Below, piece by piece: positions 46,358 through 56,288 of a stretch of 64,000 nucleotides of DNA. Position 1 is the stretch's first letter. Each line of letters starts with the position of its first letter. A program made the position numbers and the translations under genes. The notes under the pieces are model-generated. The model ran no database searches. It was not told where the DNA came from and saw nothing but the letters and a program-made list of their open reading frames with translations. Origin of the DNA: Rugalucina vietnamica (taxonomy: Eukaryota; Mollusca; Bivalvia; Lucinida; Lucinidae); NCBI GenBank assembly GCA_964017185.1, contig OZ024874.1, positions 49,380,856 to 49,444,855 of the forward strand, in the 5' to 3' direction.

Positions 46358-46892
46358 GGTCCAACTGGTGTTTTTCTTTTGCTCCGGAGTTAGTAGGGCA
46401 GCTTACTCAATCTGTGAGTCCTGGTTTTTGATTCATCAGGATGTTTATCATGATTTATGTGTTTGTTCTTGATGATTCATTGACTAGTTAGAGATTCACC
46501 ACGAGGACCGAAGAACTAACTAAATGTTGTGAACCACTGCAGAAGCTGAGGGTGAGGTTAGGTACCTGTAAAACCGGTTTAAGCCCGCCAGTAACTTTGT
46601 GTTACTGATCGTTCCAAGTCGATACTTCTGTAGTGGTTCTTTTTGTTTTATGTCTTGGTGTTTAAATTTTTTTGTGCTGTTGGCGCCTTATGTATGTTTT
46701 CATATTTTTAGTTAAGTTAAGGTAACTGAGTGGCCACCTATTGGGAAAATAGCTGCTCATTCGGCTTACGATATGTTTCATGGTATAAGTACCTGATTGT
46801 TAGTTTGGTTTTTTCCCACCTCGGTTTTTGGAGTGGGAATCTTTTTCTGATTGCGCCTTTTCCTGATCTTTGCCTACTTGTACCTTTTCTTC

Positions 46893-49800
46893 TTTTGATT
46901 TGGTTATTAAGCCAGTTTTATCTAATACTAGTAGTTTAGGTTGTCATAACGTTTATATTAAACCATAACCTGTATATAATGAACCTCGTGGTTTCGTTCA
47001 AACAGGGGTACGTTCTAAGGTTATTTCCGTCCTTTTCTATCAACTTAACAGTTTCATTTCGAAAAAGTACATGTATATGAGGGAGCATGGTTTAAAAATG
47101 GTATCATGAAAAAAAAATCAAATTACAAAAAGTCTGCGAGATGTGTTGCCACTCACTAATGTTTATGATCTGTTAGCCACGGTTTTATCCAGATCTTGCA
47201 TCCGCACGCTTTTCCCTCGCCAGAAATTCGATAATTTGATTTATTTTGTCATATTGTTCTTGATTTTTTTTCCACCAGAGTTGCAGATATACTCTAAGTT
47301 TTTTATAAGGTCATGACAATGTCATAAACGGCCTTGATAGATAGTCTGCACCGACTAAAGTCATCCCACAGCGAAAATCAATGACATAAAATAGGAATTA
47401 TTCCGGCTACCAGACTCTATAATCTGCCAGACTTCGCTTAATTAATTCTCGTTTCTCTTATTTGAGCCCAAAATGATGATGCAATGAATACGATGATTGT
47501 CCTGGGATGGAATGGTATTACGGTCAGATGGCCTGAAGACATTAAATGTCCAAATGAGTATTAAGAATCGGACGAAGGATGTACTGAAGTGCGCAGGCAG
47601 GCAAATGAGAATGTATGCTATTTCATCTACACATTGTAGCTAAAATATAGTTCACGCCCATTATGTATGAGCAGTGGAAGGTAGGTAAGCTTAAAAAGGC
47701 AGGTGAAGGGAAATAGAAGGGAAATATAGGGAAAGTGAAGGTACTACCATGTATGGTAGTGGCAAGCAGGACTTGCAGGGAAAACAAGAAGAGAGAAGTT
47801 ATAAACACTATAAAATAGTCGGCTATGAAGAAAACGTTGTAGGTATCCAGATTTAATTATAACCTACCAATAGCAAAGTGAATTTCTTCAATGACAGTGA
47901 AACTGCTGACCTGAAAGAGCATGTTCAGGTAAAATTTGGCGAGTTTAGAAGTCCGAGTGGGTATGCTGCATTATATTCTAAAGAATAAGGCTAGTACTTA
48001 ATGCAAAAAAGACATGACTACGAACTCTGGTTTTACAGTCTTCAAGACCGAAACGGGTAATTACTCAGCATAAGGCACGATTAACAAAAATGTATGCAAT
48101 TGAAATCTAGAGAACCGGAATGAAACGGAGACAATAGAATCGATCTGAAATATGAATAGTCGGCTAAAAAAACTAATATTATATTGCGCACACCTAACAT
48201 AAAGGATATGAATTATACATGTAACAACGAAAAAAAACAAACGGATAACTATGCCATACCGTAAAAAGAAATGGACAACAAGATTGAATGTGGGCACGGA
48301 TAATGACTTATACCAATACTTTTCAAAATTGTCAAAAGGAAATTTTGAAGCATTTGTGTTCGACTATTTCTGAATTTTTTGAAGGACGTAAATTGTCAGG
48401 AGAAGGAATGTTAAAGTGAAAGAATCACAGAAATCATCCTTGTCCAGCGGGCTGCGACCAAATGTGTTGTTTTGCATAAAATGCGCGTACATGTTAAAAA
48501 TATTGAATATCTTAATGCAATTAATTTGGCTTTTTCATACATTGTACCTAGCAAAATACATAAGATAATCATCTAAAATGTGATGCATGTCACGCTTGAA
48601 AGAAGACAAACCATTGAAGTACTTCCGTTTCAATTTTTATTCTTTATTTTTCACTATTTATCAAGGAACACAGAACCAAAATTGACCTTTAACACGTATT
48701 TGGTGTGCAATAAATGAAAGTTGAGAACTCTTTTGGTGCCATATACTGTTCTGTATTGTATTTGCATGATGCAAAGTTCCAAAATGATAAGTGTTTTGTA
48801 TAGAAAGTCTTAGCAATGAGATCCGTTTCTTAGAATTCTACCATAAAGCACGAGCTTAGTACAAATAGTTTCCGTTCCAACTGTATTAGGAAATTTGCGT
48901 TAGTCAGGGTTTATTCTTTTCTTTTCACTGTCCTTTTGTAGAGTATGTGAAATGTATATTATGGTCTTAATTAAGTGCTATATTTATTGAACGAGGATTC
49001 CTAACAGCCCGAATGCCACTAGTAGGTCTCCTATTATAATATTTCAAGATCTTTGGTCGTAAGTAAGGAAAGGAATGTCTTTCTTTTAGCTTTAATGTTC
49101 TTCTAAGCACTTGCATAAGTCAAATTCATTTAGGAGGTTTGATCTACACACTGGGCTAATGGACTTCTAACGTATATCGAGTTATGCGGTAGCTGATAGC
49201 AACAAATCTTAAAGTAGCATTATATCTTCCTTAGTTTCGTTAATTCAAGGCTATATTGCTGTATGAGATCACGGGTTCAGACGGAATGATAAACATTGCT
49301 CAATACGATGAGGCACCGCGCACTCACGTGCGACAATTCACGAAGGCTTATGCTTTGATGGTTGAAATCGTGTCCGAAAAATGAGATTTTCATTCACAAT
49401 CTTCTTGTACATGTATCAGGTTATTCGAAACGACTGATGGATGGAGAAGTGCATTTCCTGAAATCATATGATCTCATGTCCTCATTGTGAGTTCATATTT
49501 GGGGACAATAGTCTATGTTACCCTATACCTTGAGCTTACATCGTTACCAAGACGTATCATCGTGCGGAGTTCGTTTTTCATACACAAAAATGCAAAAACC
49601 ATATTTTCAGTTGTTGTAAATAGCGGGAAGCATCTTCTATTAAACTCAAAATGGGGGGGGGGGGGTCGCTTAATCTGAACAATGAATGATTATACAGTGT
49701 TTGAAAATCCAAAGACAAGTTTATTTCTTGATGAGCTCAACTCAATGAATGGTGATGAGTGGATAAAACAATACTTCAAAGGTATTAACTTTAATACAGC

Positions 49801-49946
49801 CGTTAATGAGAAGACCGCTATTTGCTTTCTCAGCATAGGAAAATATTCTCTTTCTAGAGGTTTGGGTCTCTATATAAGCAAATAGTTATGCAAATGAGCA
49901 AATAAAAACGAAGATCAACTGTGTAGTGTAGATTCATGTAAGTGTA
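46893..49946. other. 3-kb non-coding stretch, nothing recognised
   Basis: No repeat family of this window and no convincing frame. A 67-codon ORF (49682-49885) and short open pieces (e.g. 47880-47985) lack recognisable domains. A poly-G run lies near 49652-49666. Confidence 0.35.
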
Positions 49947-50236
49947 ATGTGTTACTGATCGTTTCAAGTCGATACTTCTGTGGTGGTTCTTTTTGTTTTA
50001 TGTCTTGGTGTTTAAAATATTTTTGTGCTGTTGGCGCCTTATGTATGTTTGCATATTTTTAGTTAAGTTAAGGTAACTGAGTGGCCACCTATTGGGAAAA
50101 TAGCTGCTCATTCGGCTTACGAAATGTTTTCATGGTATAAGTACCTGAGTGTTAGTTTGGTTTTTTCCCACCTTGGTTTTTGGAGTAGGAGTCTTTTTCT
50201 GATTGCGCCTTTTCCTGATCTTTGCCTACTTGTACT
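49947..50236 (+). repeat. Naiad 3'-tail fragment directly upstream of the long copy
   Basis: From GTGTTACTGATCGTTTCAAG to CTACTTGTACTTATTTATA. Same strand as, and within about 400 bp of, the first coding sequence of the long Naiad copy, so it may be the upstream pseudo-LTR of a tandem insertion. Confidence 0.85.
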
Positions 50237-50261
50237 TATTTATATCAGAGTTCTTGTGGTT

Positions 50262-50305
50262 GTGCCGTGTGGCGGCCCTAAAAAGTCTCCCCGTACATCC
50301 ATTTA
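50262..50305 (-). repeat. Fragment of the ~400-bp dispersed repeat
   Basis: TGCCGTGTGGCGGCCCTAAA followed by AAGTCTCCCCGTACATCC matches the end of the repeat at 30640-31055 in reverse. Confidence 0.65.
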
Positions 50306-51014
50306 ATGCTCTTATTTTTCCAATCCTCAGGGATTGCTTGCAATCAGTTTGTATTTTCCTATCTCTAAGTACCACAACTCTTCGATACCGTATTGAAGGT
50401 CATTAGTTGACCGTCACTCGTATCTCGTTGTATAAGCGATTCTTACGTTTCTATCCATAGACTTGTATTAGACATGGACCTGAGATGTGGGCTTCGGTTA
50501 TACCTTGTTCTTTCATTTGAGAGATTTTGCATTACGATTAAGTGCATTATTTTTTCTATAACCGGTATGAGTGTCGCGCTTCTTTTGGCAGTATCAACAC
50601 AGAACTCCCAACTATGACTATCACAAAAAGATTAGGAATTACATTAACTCCCCTTAGGTTGCATGCCGCGTCTACTGTACGGATTCCTCATTCAACTAAC
50701 AATTTTTAAAATTTATTGCCTACTGTTAGGGTGACACCTCTTAATTTATTTTCGGCATCTACAGTACTGTTAATCTACACGGAGCTTCTAATTCTAATAT
50801 GTTTCGTTATAATCTTCAGATAAGATTATCTCCACTTAAATCACCAATTTTACATAAATATATTAATCCGTTCAAGAGACCTGGAATGTACCCTAGTATT
50901 TCTAAGTGCAATGCCAAGAAGTGCAACTGTTGCAATCATTTATGCTCTAAGACTACTGTCACTTCATCTGTGAATGGTAGGACATTTTCAGTGGTTAATG
51001 ATTCTGATTTAGAC

Positions 51015-51017
51015 TGA
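51015..51017 (+). other. In-frame TGA, candidate Sec codon (weaker)
   Basis: Sits between NDSDLD and KSMDLVYVL in an otherwise open frame. Related Penelope endonucleases often have Cys (sometimes another residue) before KS, so the assignment is possible, not secure. Confidence 0.45.
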
Positions 51018-51047
51018 AAATCAATGGATCTTGTATATGTTCTTACT

Positions 51048-51050
51048 TGA
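51048..51050 (+). other. In-frame TGA at an endonuclease cysteine, candidate Sec codon
   Basis: Reads DLVYVLT-(TGA)-NTNSCMMQYVGQT. The expected residue is the first Cys of the pair preceding the YIG half, and the frame is intact on both sides. Confidence 0.65.
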
Positions 51051-51292
51051 AATACAAACAGTTGTATGATGCAGTATGTTGGACAAACTTGTCGAACTTT
51101 GCAAAAACGATTTGGTGAGCACTATCGTAGAATCAGAAAGCCCAAAAATAATGATACCTTTCTGTACCAGCATTTTAAGCGCACTGGTCATTCTCCCAAT
51201 AATGTTTTAGTTCAACCAGTGGAAAAAATCTCATATGATGAAAATTCTTCTGTTAGATTCCAAAACATCAAACGATTTGAAACTGAACTTAA

Positions 51293-52235
51293 GGATGTTC
51301 GCTGCTAACATTTGACATTTCGGAACTTCCGGTTTTTCTTTTCTTGAATATCTCGTAAACGGTTGCAGATATTTTCCTAATATTTTATATTTGGATACAT
51401 ATTGATAATATGCATCGAATTAGCCATGGAAATTGCCAATCTAAGAAACTTCATTTTTTCATCCCATTTTCTGCAACTTTTCATAAAATTTTAGTTGTCA
51501 GTAAAATTTAGGGGGTAGGGTAGATTGAACTTGAATATTACACATCTTTAAATTAATTGCACTAGTTCGATGTTTATTTTAGCAGCAGTATATGTGTACA
51601 TGGTCTTCTAAGTCATTCTTTGTGTCTTTGGTGTGCTGGTTTTAAAATTTAAGGTGGTTTTATGAAATGGGCTTTTAGAAACAAAACAGCCGAAAAAAGG
51701 CCGAAAATGGCGATTTTCAAGTTGTTGGTTCTCTCTTATATGCTCACTACCCTATATATTTCTTTCTTTTATTCGTACAATATTACCAAGTTCTATGTTG
51801 TGTGAAAATACAAGAAAAAGTTTGAATCAACAAATATGTGTTTGGTACATTTCAAAATATCGATTTTTTCCGACTTTTCAATTATAGGGGTAGGGTTAGA
51901 AAAGGAATCGTAAAATTTTGTCATCCACTCCAAGTTGCAAATTTGTCTATGCTTTTGGTCCAAAATTGTCTGCGCTACGTAAATATTATGACTTTTGAAA
52001 GCATTCTAGGTGTATTTTTGTTCAAGACAGGTATGTTTCAAAGAATTATAAATTAAATTAAATTTACCAAATTTAAAACATGGTGCTCAGAGGTCTCATT
52101 CAGAGGCCTGTAGCTTGAAAAAATGCACACTACCCTGTATTCATTTTGTTTTCAAATGTCTTGTGTTGTATTTTGGAATCAAAAAAGAAAGGTTAGAAAA
52201 ACGTTTGAATACTTTTTCATTGGCAGCGAACATCC
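51293..52235. mobile_element. 943-bp TTAA-flanked DNA transposon nested in the Naiad endonuclease
   Basis: Ends GGATGTTCGCTGCTAA and TTGGCAGCGAACATCC are inverted repeats with one mismatch. TTAA stands on both sides (51289-51292 and 52236-52239). Taking out the element and one TTAA joins the frames ...FETELK and WIKLFQTPFPLGFND..., which together make the expected end of the endonuclease. TTAA targets are used by piggyBac and Kolobok transposons. No transposase frame is present, so this is a non-autonomous element. Confidence 0.9.
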
Positions 52236-53262
52236 TTAAATGGATAAAATTATTTCAAACTCCCTTTCCACTGGGATTTAACGACAACATTTACCATGAG
52301 GGAAATATTTCCAAAATGCCCGATTTTGATGTACTTACACTTTCAGAGTCTCGTAAACGTAAATCTAGATCTCATGGTATACGGAAAAAGGGTAATGACA
52401 AACGTAAACGGTGCGCTACAATGAAATTGTACACTTCCCTTAATGATTTAGCTGTTAAACTCAGGATTCACGGTCGACATCCAATGCTGTCTTATCTTAG
52501 TTCTCTACCTATTTCTGTATTACGTTCCTTGGACACAGAGGCTAATAGATTTTACGATATAAATCATCAAATGTATGACACTGCACTGTTAACAAGATGT
52601 TATACTCAGCATGCTTTTGTCCATTTATCGATTCCGAATCTAATCACATTAGAAGTTTTATTAAAATTCCTTTAATTAATAAAGGAATTGACTTTTATTA
52701 TTGATTTACCAAGCATATTCCTGGATAAATCAGTGATACAGTCTATACCTACGTACTTCCAAAATTCAGAACCTCCTATTATTTGTTACAAATATAATAA
52801 ACCAATCAGAAATACTAATTTTAATTTCAATAAACTTGTTTCTGATCTTGATATCCATGCTAATACTCCTAAGTCTTGAGATTGTAAAGATTCAAAATTT
52901 GTTTATCAACCAGCCGGACATATAGTTACTGGAAATTTAAATAATAATTTCGGATTCTAGAATTCGCAAAATTGTTTCTAAAGGTCCGAAATATAGATTC
53001 CCCTCCTACATCAATTTCGATAAATGTAGAGAGGAGATTGCATCTGCATTGAATGATTTCGGTAATCGATGGTGTAAACGAGAGGGTGTTGAGGATAATG
53101 CTCTTAAAGAATGGAAAAGAAGTATCTTCACTATCGTAGTATCTTCACTATCGTGGATAAATGTATACAGTTTTATTCACAAAATAATAATCTTTTACCT
53201 CCTAAACCTAAATCGTCATATAGGCATTTGAAGCAGGGTATCCAAGAATTTCACAGAACATC
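52236..53262 (+). pseudogene. Naiad endonuclease end, CxC linker and RT N-terminus (first copy)
   Basis: Starts with the end of the endonuclease (WIKLFQTPFPLGFNDNIYHE), then a basic stretch SRKRKSRSHGIRKKGNDKRK, then LYTSLNDLAVKLRIHGRHPM, all in one frame to 52675. A frameshift near 52640 and another near 52695 bring in DLPSIFLDKSVIQSIP and EPPIICYKYNKPIR. The linker motif reads TPKS-(TGA)-DCKDSKFVYQPAGHIVTG (TGA at 52877), that is Sec/stop-x-Cys in place of the CxC signature. A further shift at a T/A-rich run precedes KGPKYRFPSYINFDKC and the start of the fingers region. Inactive because of frameshifts. Confidence 0.75.
52877..52879 (+). other. In-frame TGA replacing the first Cys of the CxC motif, candidate Sec codon
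   Basis: NTPKS-(TGA)-DCKDSKF: the CxC signature of Naiad linkers with its first Cys encoded by TGA. The frame is intact for over 60 codons upstream and about 25 downstream. The codon is preserved in the duplicate at 53905-53907. Confidence 0.75.
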
Positions 53263-54290
53263 CTTAAATGGATAAAATTATTGCAAACTCCCTTTCCACT
53301 GGGATTTAACGACAACATTTACCATGAGGGAAATATTTCCAAAATGCCCGATTTTGATGTACTTACACTTTCAGAGTCTCGTAAACGTAAATCTAGATCT
53401 CATGGTATACGGAAAAAGGGTAATGACAAACGTAAACGGTGCGCTACAATGAAATTGTACACTTCCCTTAATGATTTAGCTGTTAAACTCAGGATTCACG
53501 GTCGACATCCAATGCTGTCTTATCTTAGTTCTCTACCTATTTCTGTATTACGTTCCTTGGACACAGAGGCTAATAGATTTTACGATAGAAATCATCAAAT
53601 GTATGACGCTGCACTGTTAACAAGATGTTATACTCAGCATGCTTTTGTCCATTTATCGATTCCGAATCTAATCACATTAGAAGTTTTATTAAAATTCCTT
53701 TAATTAATAAAGGAATTGACTTTTATTATTGATTTACCAAGCATATTCCTGGATAAATCAGTGATACAGTCTATACCTACGTACTTCCAAAATTCAGAAC
53801 CTCCTATTATTTGTTACAAATATAATAAACCAATCAGAAATACTAATTTTAATTTCAATAAACTTGTTTCTGATCTTGATATCCATGCTAATACTCCTAA
53901 GTCTTGAGATTGTAAAGATTCAAAATTTGTTTATCAACCAGCCGGACATATAGTTACTGGAAATTTAAATAATAATTTCGGATTCTAGAATTCGCAAAAT
54001 TGTTTCTAAAGGTCCGAAATATAGATTCCCCTCCTACATCAATTTCGATAAATGTAGAGAGGAGATTGCATCTGCATTGAATGATTTCGGTAATCGATGG
54101 TGTAAACGAGAGGGTGTTGAGGATAATGCTCTTAAAGAATGGAAAAGAAGTATCTTCACTATCGTAGTATCTTCACTATCGTGGATAAATGTATACAGTT
54201 TTATTCACAAAATAATAATCTTTTACCTCCTAAACCTAAATCGTCATATAGGCATTTGAAGCAGGGTATCCAAGAATTTCACAGAAAGTA
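53263..54290 (+). pseudogene. Duplicate of the Naiad linker and RT N-terminus (second copy)
   Basis: Same content and same frameshifts as 52236-53262, so the lesions pre-date the duplication. It begins at QTPFPLGFNDNIYHE in frame and leads directly into the RT body at 54290. Its CxC-position TGA is at 53905-53907. Confidence 0.75.
53905..53907 (+). other. In-frame TGA, duplicate of the CxC Sec candidate
   Basis: Identical context to 52877-52879. Confidence 0.7.
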
Positions 54291-55853
54291 TGTTTGGTTC
54301 CGGCAGACAAAGCCGCAAACAATGTTGTTGTTGTTTGTAGGCTTCACTACGTTAACACCTTAAAACAGGAGCTGGATGGTACCAGGGCTTATCTGGAGAC
54401 AGATACTGATGAGGTGTCTGTAGTAAATGCCCACTTAAACGATTTACCTGTTAAGTTTTCTGTTTGAGTCAATGAAGGCCAAGACAAACTTCCTACGATG
54501 TATTGGTTACCTAAGCTTCACAAAAGACCATTCAAAGCAAGATTTATTGCAAATTCTAGCTCTTTTACTACTACTGAACTTTCTAAATTATTAACTTCCT
54601 GTCTTACTGCTATCAAATCTCATGTTATAAGATACTGTGAGACAGTGTATGAAACTTCAAATAAAAATTGGTTTTGGTCAATTAAAAATTCTGGTGATGT
54701 GCTCAATAAATTGAAGTGTAGAGGGTTCCGTGCGACGAGCTTGTCCACATATGATTTTTCTACTCTGTATACAACTTTACCACATAATCTAATTAAAGAA
54801 AAACTTCTGGATTTGATAGAGTGGACCTTCAAAAGGGCATTAAAAACTATGGTTCACTTTACTTGGCATGTAATGACAGAAAGGCTTTTTTCACATCCTC
54901 TGACCAAAGTCGGTATACACTTTGGTCATGTCAGAATGTGTGCGACGCCTTATCCTATCTCCTGGATAATATTTATATTACAATTTGGGACCAAGTTATA
55001 CAGACAAATTGTTGGAATTCCGATGGGTACAAATTGCGCACCTCTCGTAGCTGATTTATTTTTATACTGCTACGAAAGAGATTTCATGGATTCTCTTAAC
55101 CATGATAATCAAGCTGATGTTATCGAGGCTTTTAATTCCACTTCTAGGTACCTCGATGACCTTTTGAACATTGACAACCCTTATTTTGAGGGTATGGTCA
55201 ATCAAATTTATCCATCTGAACTACAGTTGAACAAAGCCAATATCTCGGATACCGAAGCCCCCTTTTTAGATCTACATCTTTCTGTTGCAAATGGATTTGT
55301 TTCTTCTAAAATTTATGATAAGCGCGATGACTTTGATTTTGATATAGTAAATTTTCCGTTTTTGGATGGTGACGGTCCTCGTCGTGCTTCTTATGGTGTA
55401 TACATTTCGCAACTTATTAGGTTTGCTAGAGTCTGCAATCATGTTACAGACTTCAACGCTCGAAATAAATCTTTAACGGCCAAACTTCTCCAACAGGGCT
55501 ATCGGTATCAAAAACTTCGAAAAACCTTTTCTAAATTTTATCGTAGACACTATGAATTGATTTCCAAATGTAATGTTGGGTTAAAGACGCTTTTAAGTGA
55601 GGGTCTTTCGGAACCAGAATTTTATGGTGACTTGGCTTACAAATTTAAGAAACTTACAGGAAGTAATGATTTTTTCTTTTCAGCTTAGAAAAATCATAAC
55701 ACGTTACAAACGTATAGGTTATAACTTGAATGTTATGCGACAGTCTGCATGCTTAGTTTTTAACCCAGTCACGGTTGATAACTATGCTGCCTTCTTTAAT
55801 TGCACGCCGGTGGGTCGGGCGTCAGACTCTATGATGGCCCCGACTTAAAGCTA
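54285..55853 (+). pseudogene. Naiad reverse transcriptase body (copy C)
   Basis: After a 1-base deletion near 54297 the frame reads VPADKAANNVVVVC (fingers), NTLKQELDG, a TGA at 54465, YWLPKLHKRPFKARFIANSS (RT motif), LSTYDFSTLYTTLP (motif A, catalytic Asp), GIPMGTNCAPLVADL (motif B) and YLDDLLNIDNPYF (motif C, catalytic Asp-Asp). Two compensating shifts (~54835 and ~54990) move LYLACNDRKAFFTS and CQNVCDALSYLLDNIYI to another frame. An extra T in the T-run at 55669-55675 causes a premature stop at 55688. The last 40 codons to VGRASDSMMAPT are in the next frame. Most catalytic residues are visible but the copy is dead. Confidence 0.85.
54465..54467 (+). other. In-frame TGA in the RT, candidate Sec codon (weaker)
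   Basis: Reads DLPVKFSV-(TGA)-VNEGQDKLPTMYW with intact frame on both sides. I cannot say that relatives have Cys here, so ordinary decay is possible. Confidence 0.4.
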
Positions 55854-55904
55854 TTCATTTTAGTTGGTTGGGGCCGGAGCTTCTTGTCTGTTGCTTGGCA
55901 CCGG
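55807..55904 (+). promoter_or_regulatory. SECIS-type element at the Naiad ORF end (copy C)
   Basis: Same stem-loop as in copies A and B, ATGA at 55831-55834. A 2-base deletion in the 3' strand of helix I (GGCACCGG for GGCCCACCGG) weakens the lower stem. The upper stem and quartet are intact. Confidence 0.8.
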
Positions 55905-56288
55905 GGTCCAACTGATGTTTTTCTTTAGCTCCGGAGTTAGTAAGTTATTTGGCGCCCAGGGATCTCCATCGTCGGGCAGCTTACTGAATCTGTGAGTCCT
56001 GGTTTTTGATTCATCAGGATGTTTATCATGATTTATTTGTTTGGTCTTGATGATTCATTTACTAGTTAGAGATTCACCACGAGGACCGAAGAACTAACTA
56101 AATGTTATGAACCACTGCAGAAGCTGAGGGTGAGGTTACGGCCGTGTAAAATCGATTTAAACCCGCCAGTAACTTTGTGTTACTGATCGTTCCAAGTCGA
56201 TACTTCTGTGGTGGTTCTTTTTGTTTTATGTCTTGGTGTTAAAAATATTTTTGTGCTGTTGGCGCCTTATGTATGTTTGCATTTTTTA
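55905..56288 (+). repeat. Naiad copy C tail, 3'-truncated
   Basis: Tail sequence up to TATGTATGTTTGCATTTTTT, where it is cut by the hairpin end of the next element. The terminal ~200 bp of the tail are missing. Confidence 0.85.

Larger units (their letters stand above)
45951..46892 (+). mobile_element. Naiad Penelope-like element, 5'-truncated copy B
   Basis: Starts at CTATCGGTATCATAAACTTC in the RT C-terminus, next to the A/T-rich SINE tail, and ends GCCTACTTGTACCTTTTCTTC. The tail lacks a ~24-bp piece (GTTATTTGGCGCCCAGG region) present in copies A and C. Confidence 0.9.
50640..51292 (+). pseudogene. N-terminal GIY-YIG endonuclease of Naiad copy C
   Basis: The clear frame starts at MFRYNLQIRLSPLK (50799); an earlier piece (LGITLTPLRLHAAS, ~50634) is in another frame. 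Cys cluster CNAKKCNCCNHLC (residues ~38-50 of this frame) precedes the nuclease. DLVYVL (51027-51044) and QYVGQT (51072-51089) are the GIY and YIG halves, RFGEHYRRIRK supplies the catalytic Arg region, and HFKRTGHSP gives conserved histidines of the zinc motif. Two TGA codons lie in this otherwise open frame (51015-51017 and 51048-51050). The second falls where relatives have the first Cys of a Cys-x4-Cys pair before YVG. The frame is cut after FETELK by the nested TTAA element. The protein nicks target DNA during retrotransposition. Confidence 0.8.
52236..54290 (+). repeat. 1028-bp tandem duplication inside Naiad copy C
   Basis: 52235-53262 and 53263-54290 are nearly identical (differences seen include TTTCAAAC/TTGCAAAC, GATATAAAT/GATAGAAAT and GACACTGCA/GACGCTGCA). 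The first copy ends TTTCACAGAACATCC, the second TTTCACAGAAAGTATG. The unit includes the last bases (GAACATCC) of the nested transposon, so the duplication is younger than that insertion. An assembly artefact is possible. Confidence 0.9.
50590..56288 (+). mobile_element. Naiad Penelope-like element, long copy C, permuted EN-RT order, selenoprotein-type
   Basis: Order on the plus strand: GIY-YIG endonuclease (50.65-51.29 kb), linker with a CxC-type motif (52.88 kb), reverse transcriptase (54.28-55.7 kb), SECIS (55.8 kb), tail. N-terminal endonuclease plus CxC linker is the diagnostic arrangement of Naiad elements, known from many invertebrates and reported to encode selenoproteins in clams and spiders. 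It is interrupted by a nested transposon (51293-52235), a 1028-bp tandem duplication and several frameshifts. The 3' tail is cut at 56288, where another element begins. The 5' end is not defined; coding similarity starts around 50640. Confidence 0.85.
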
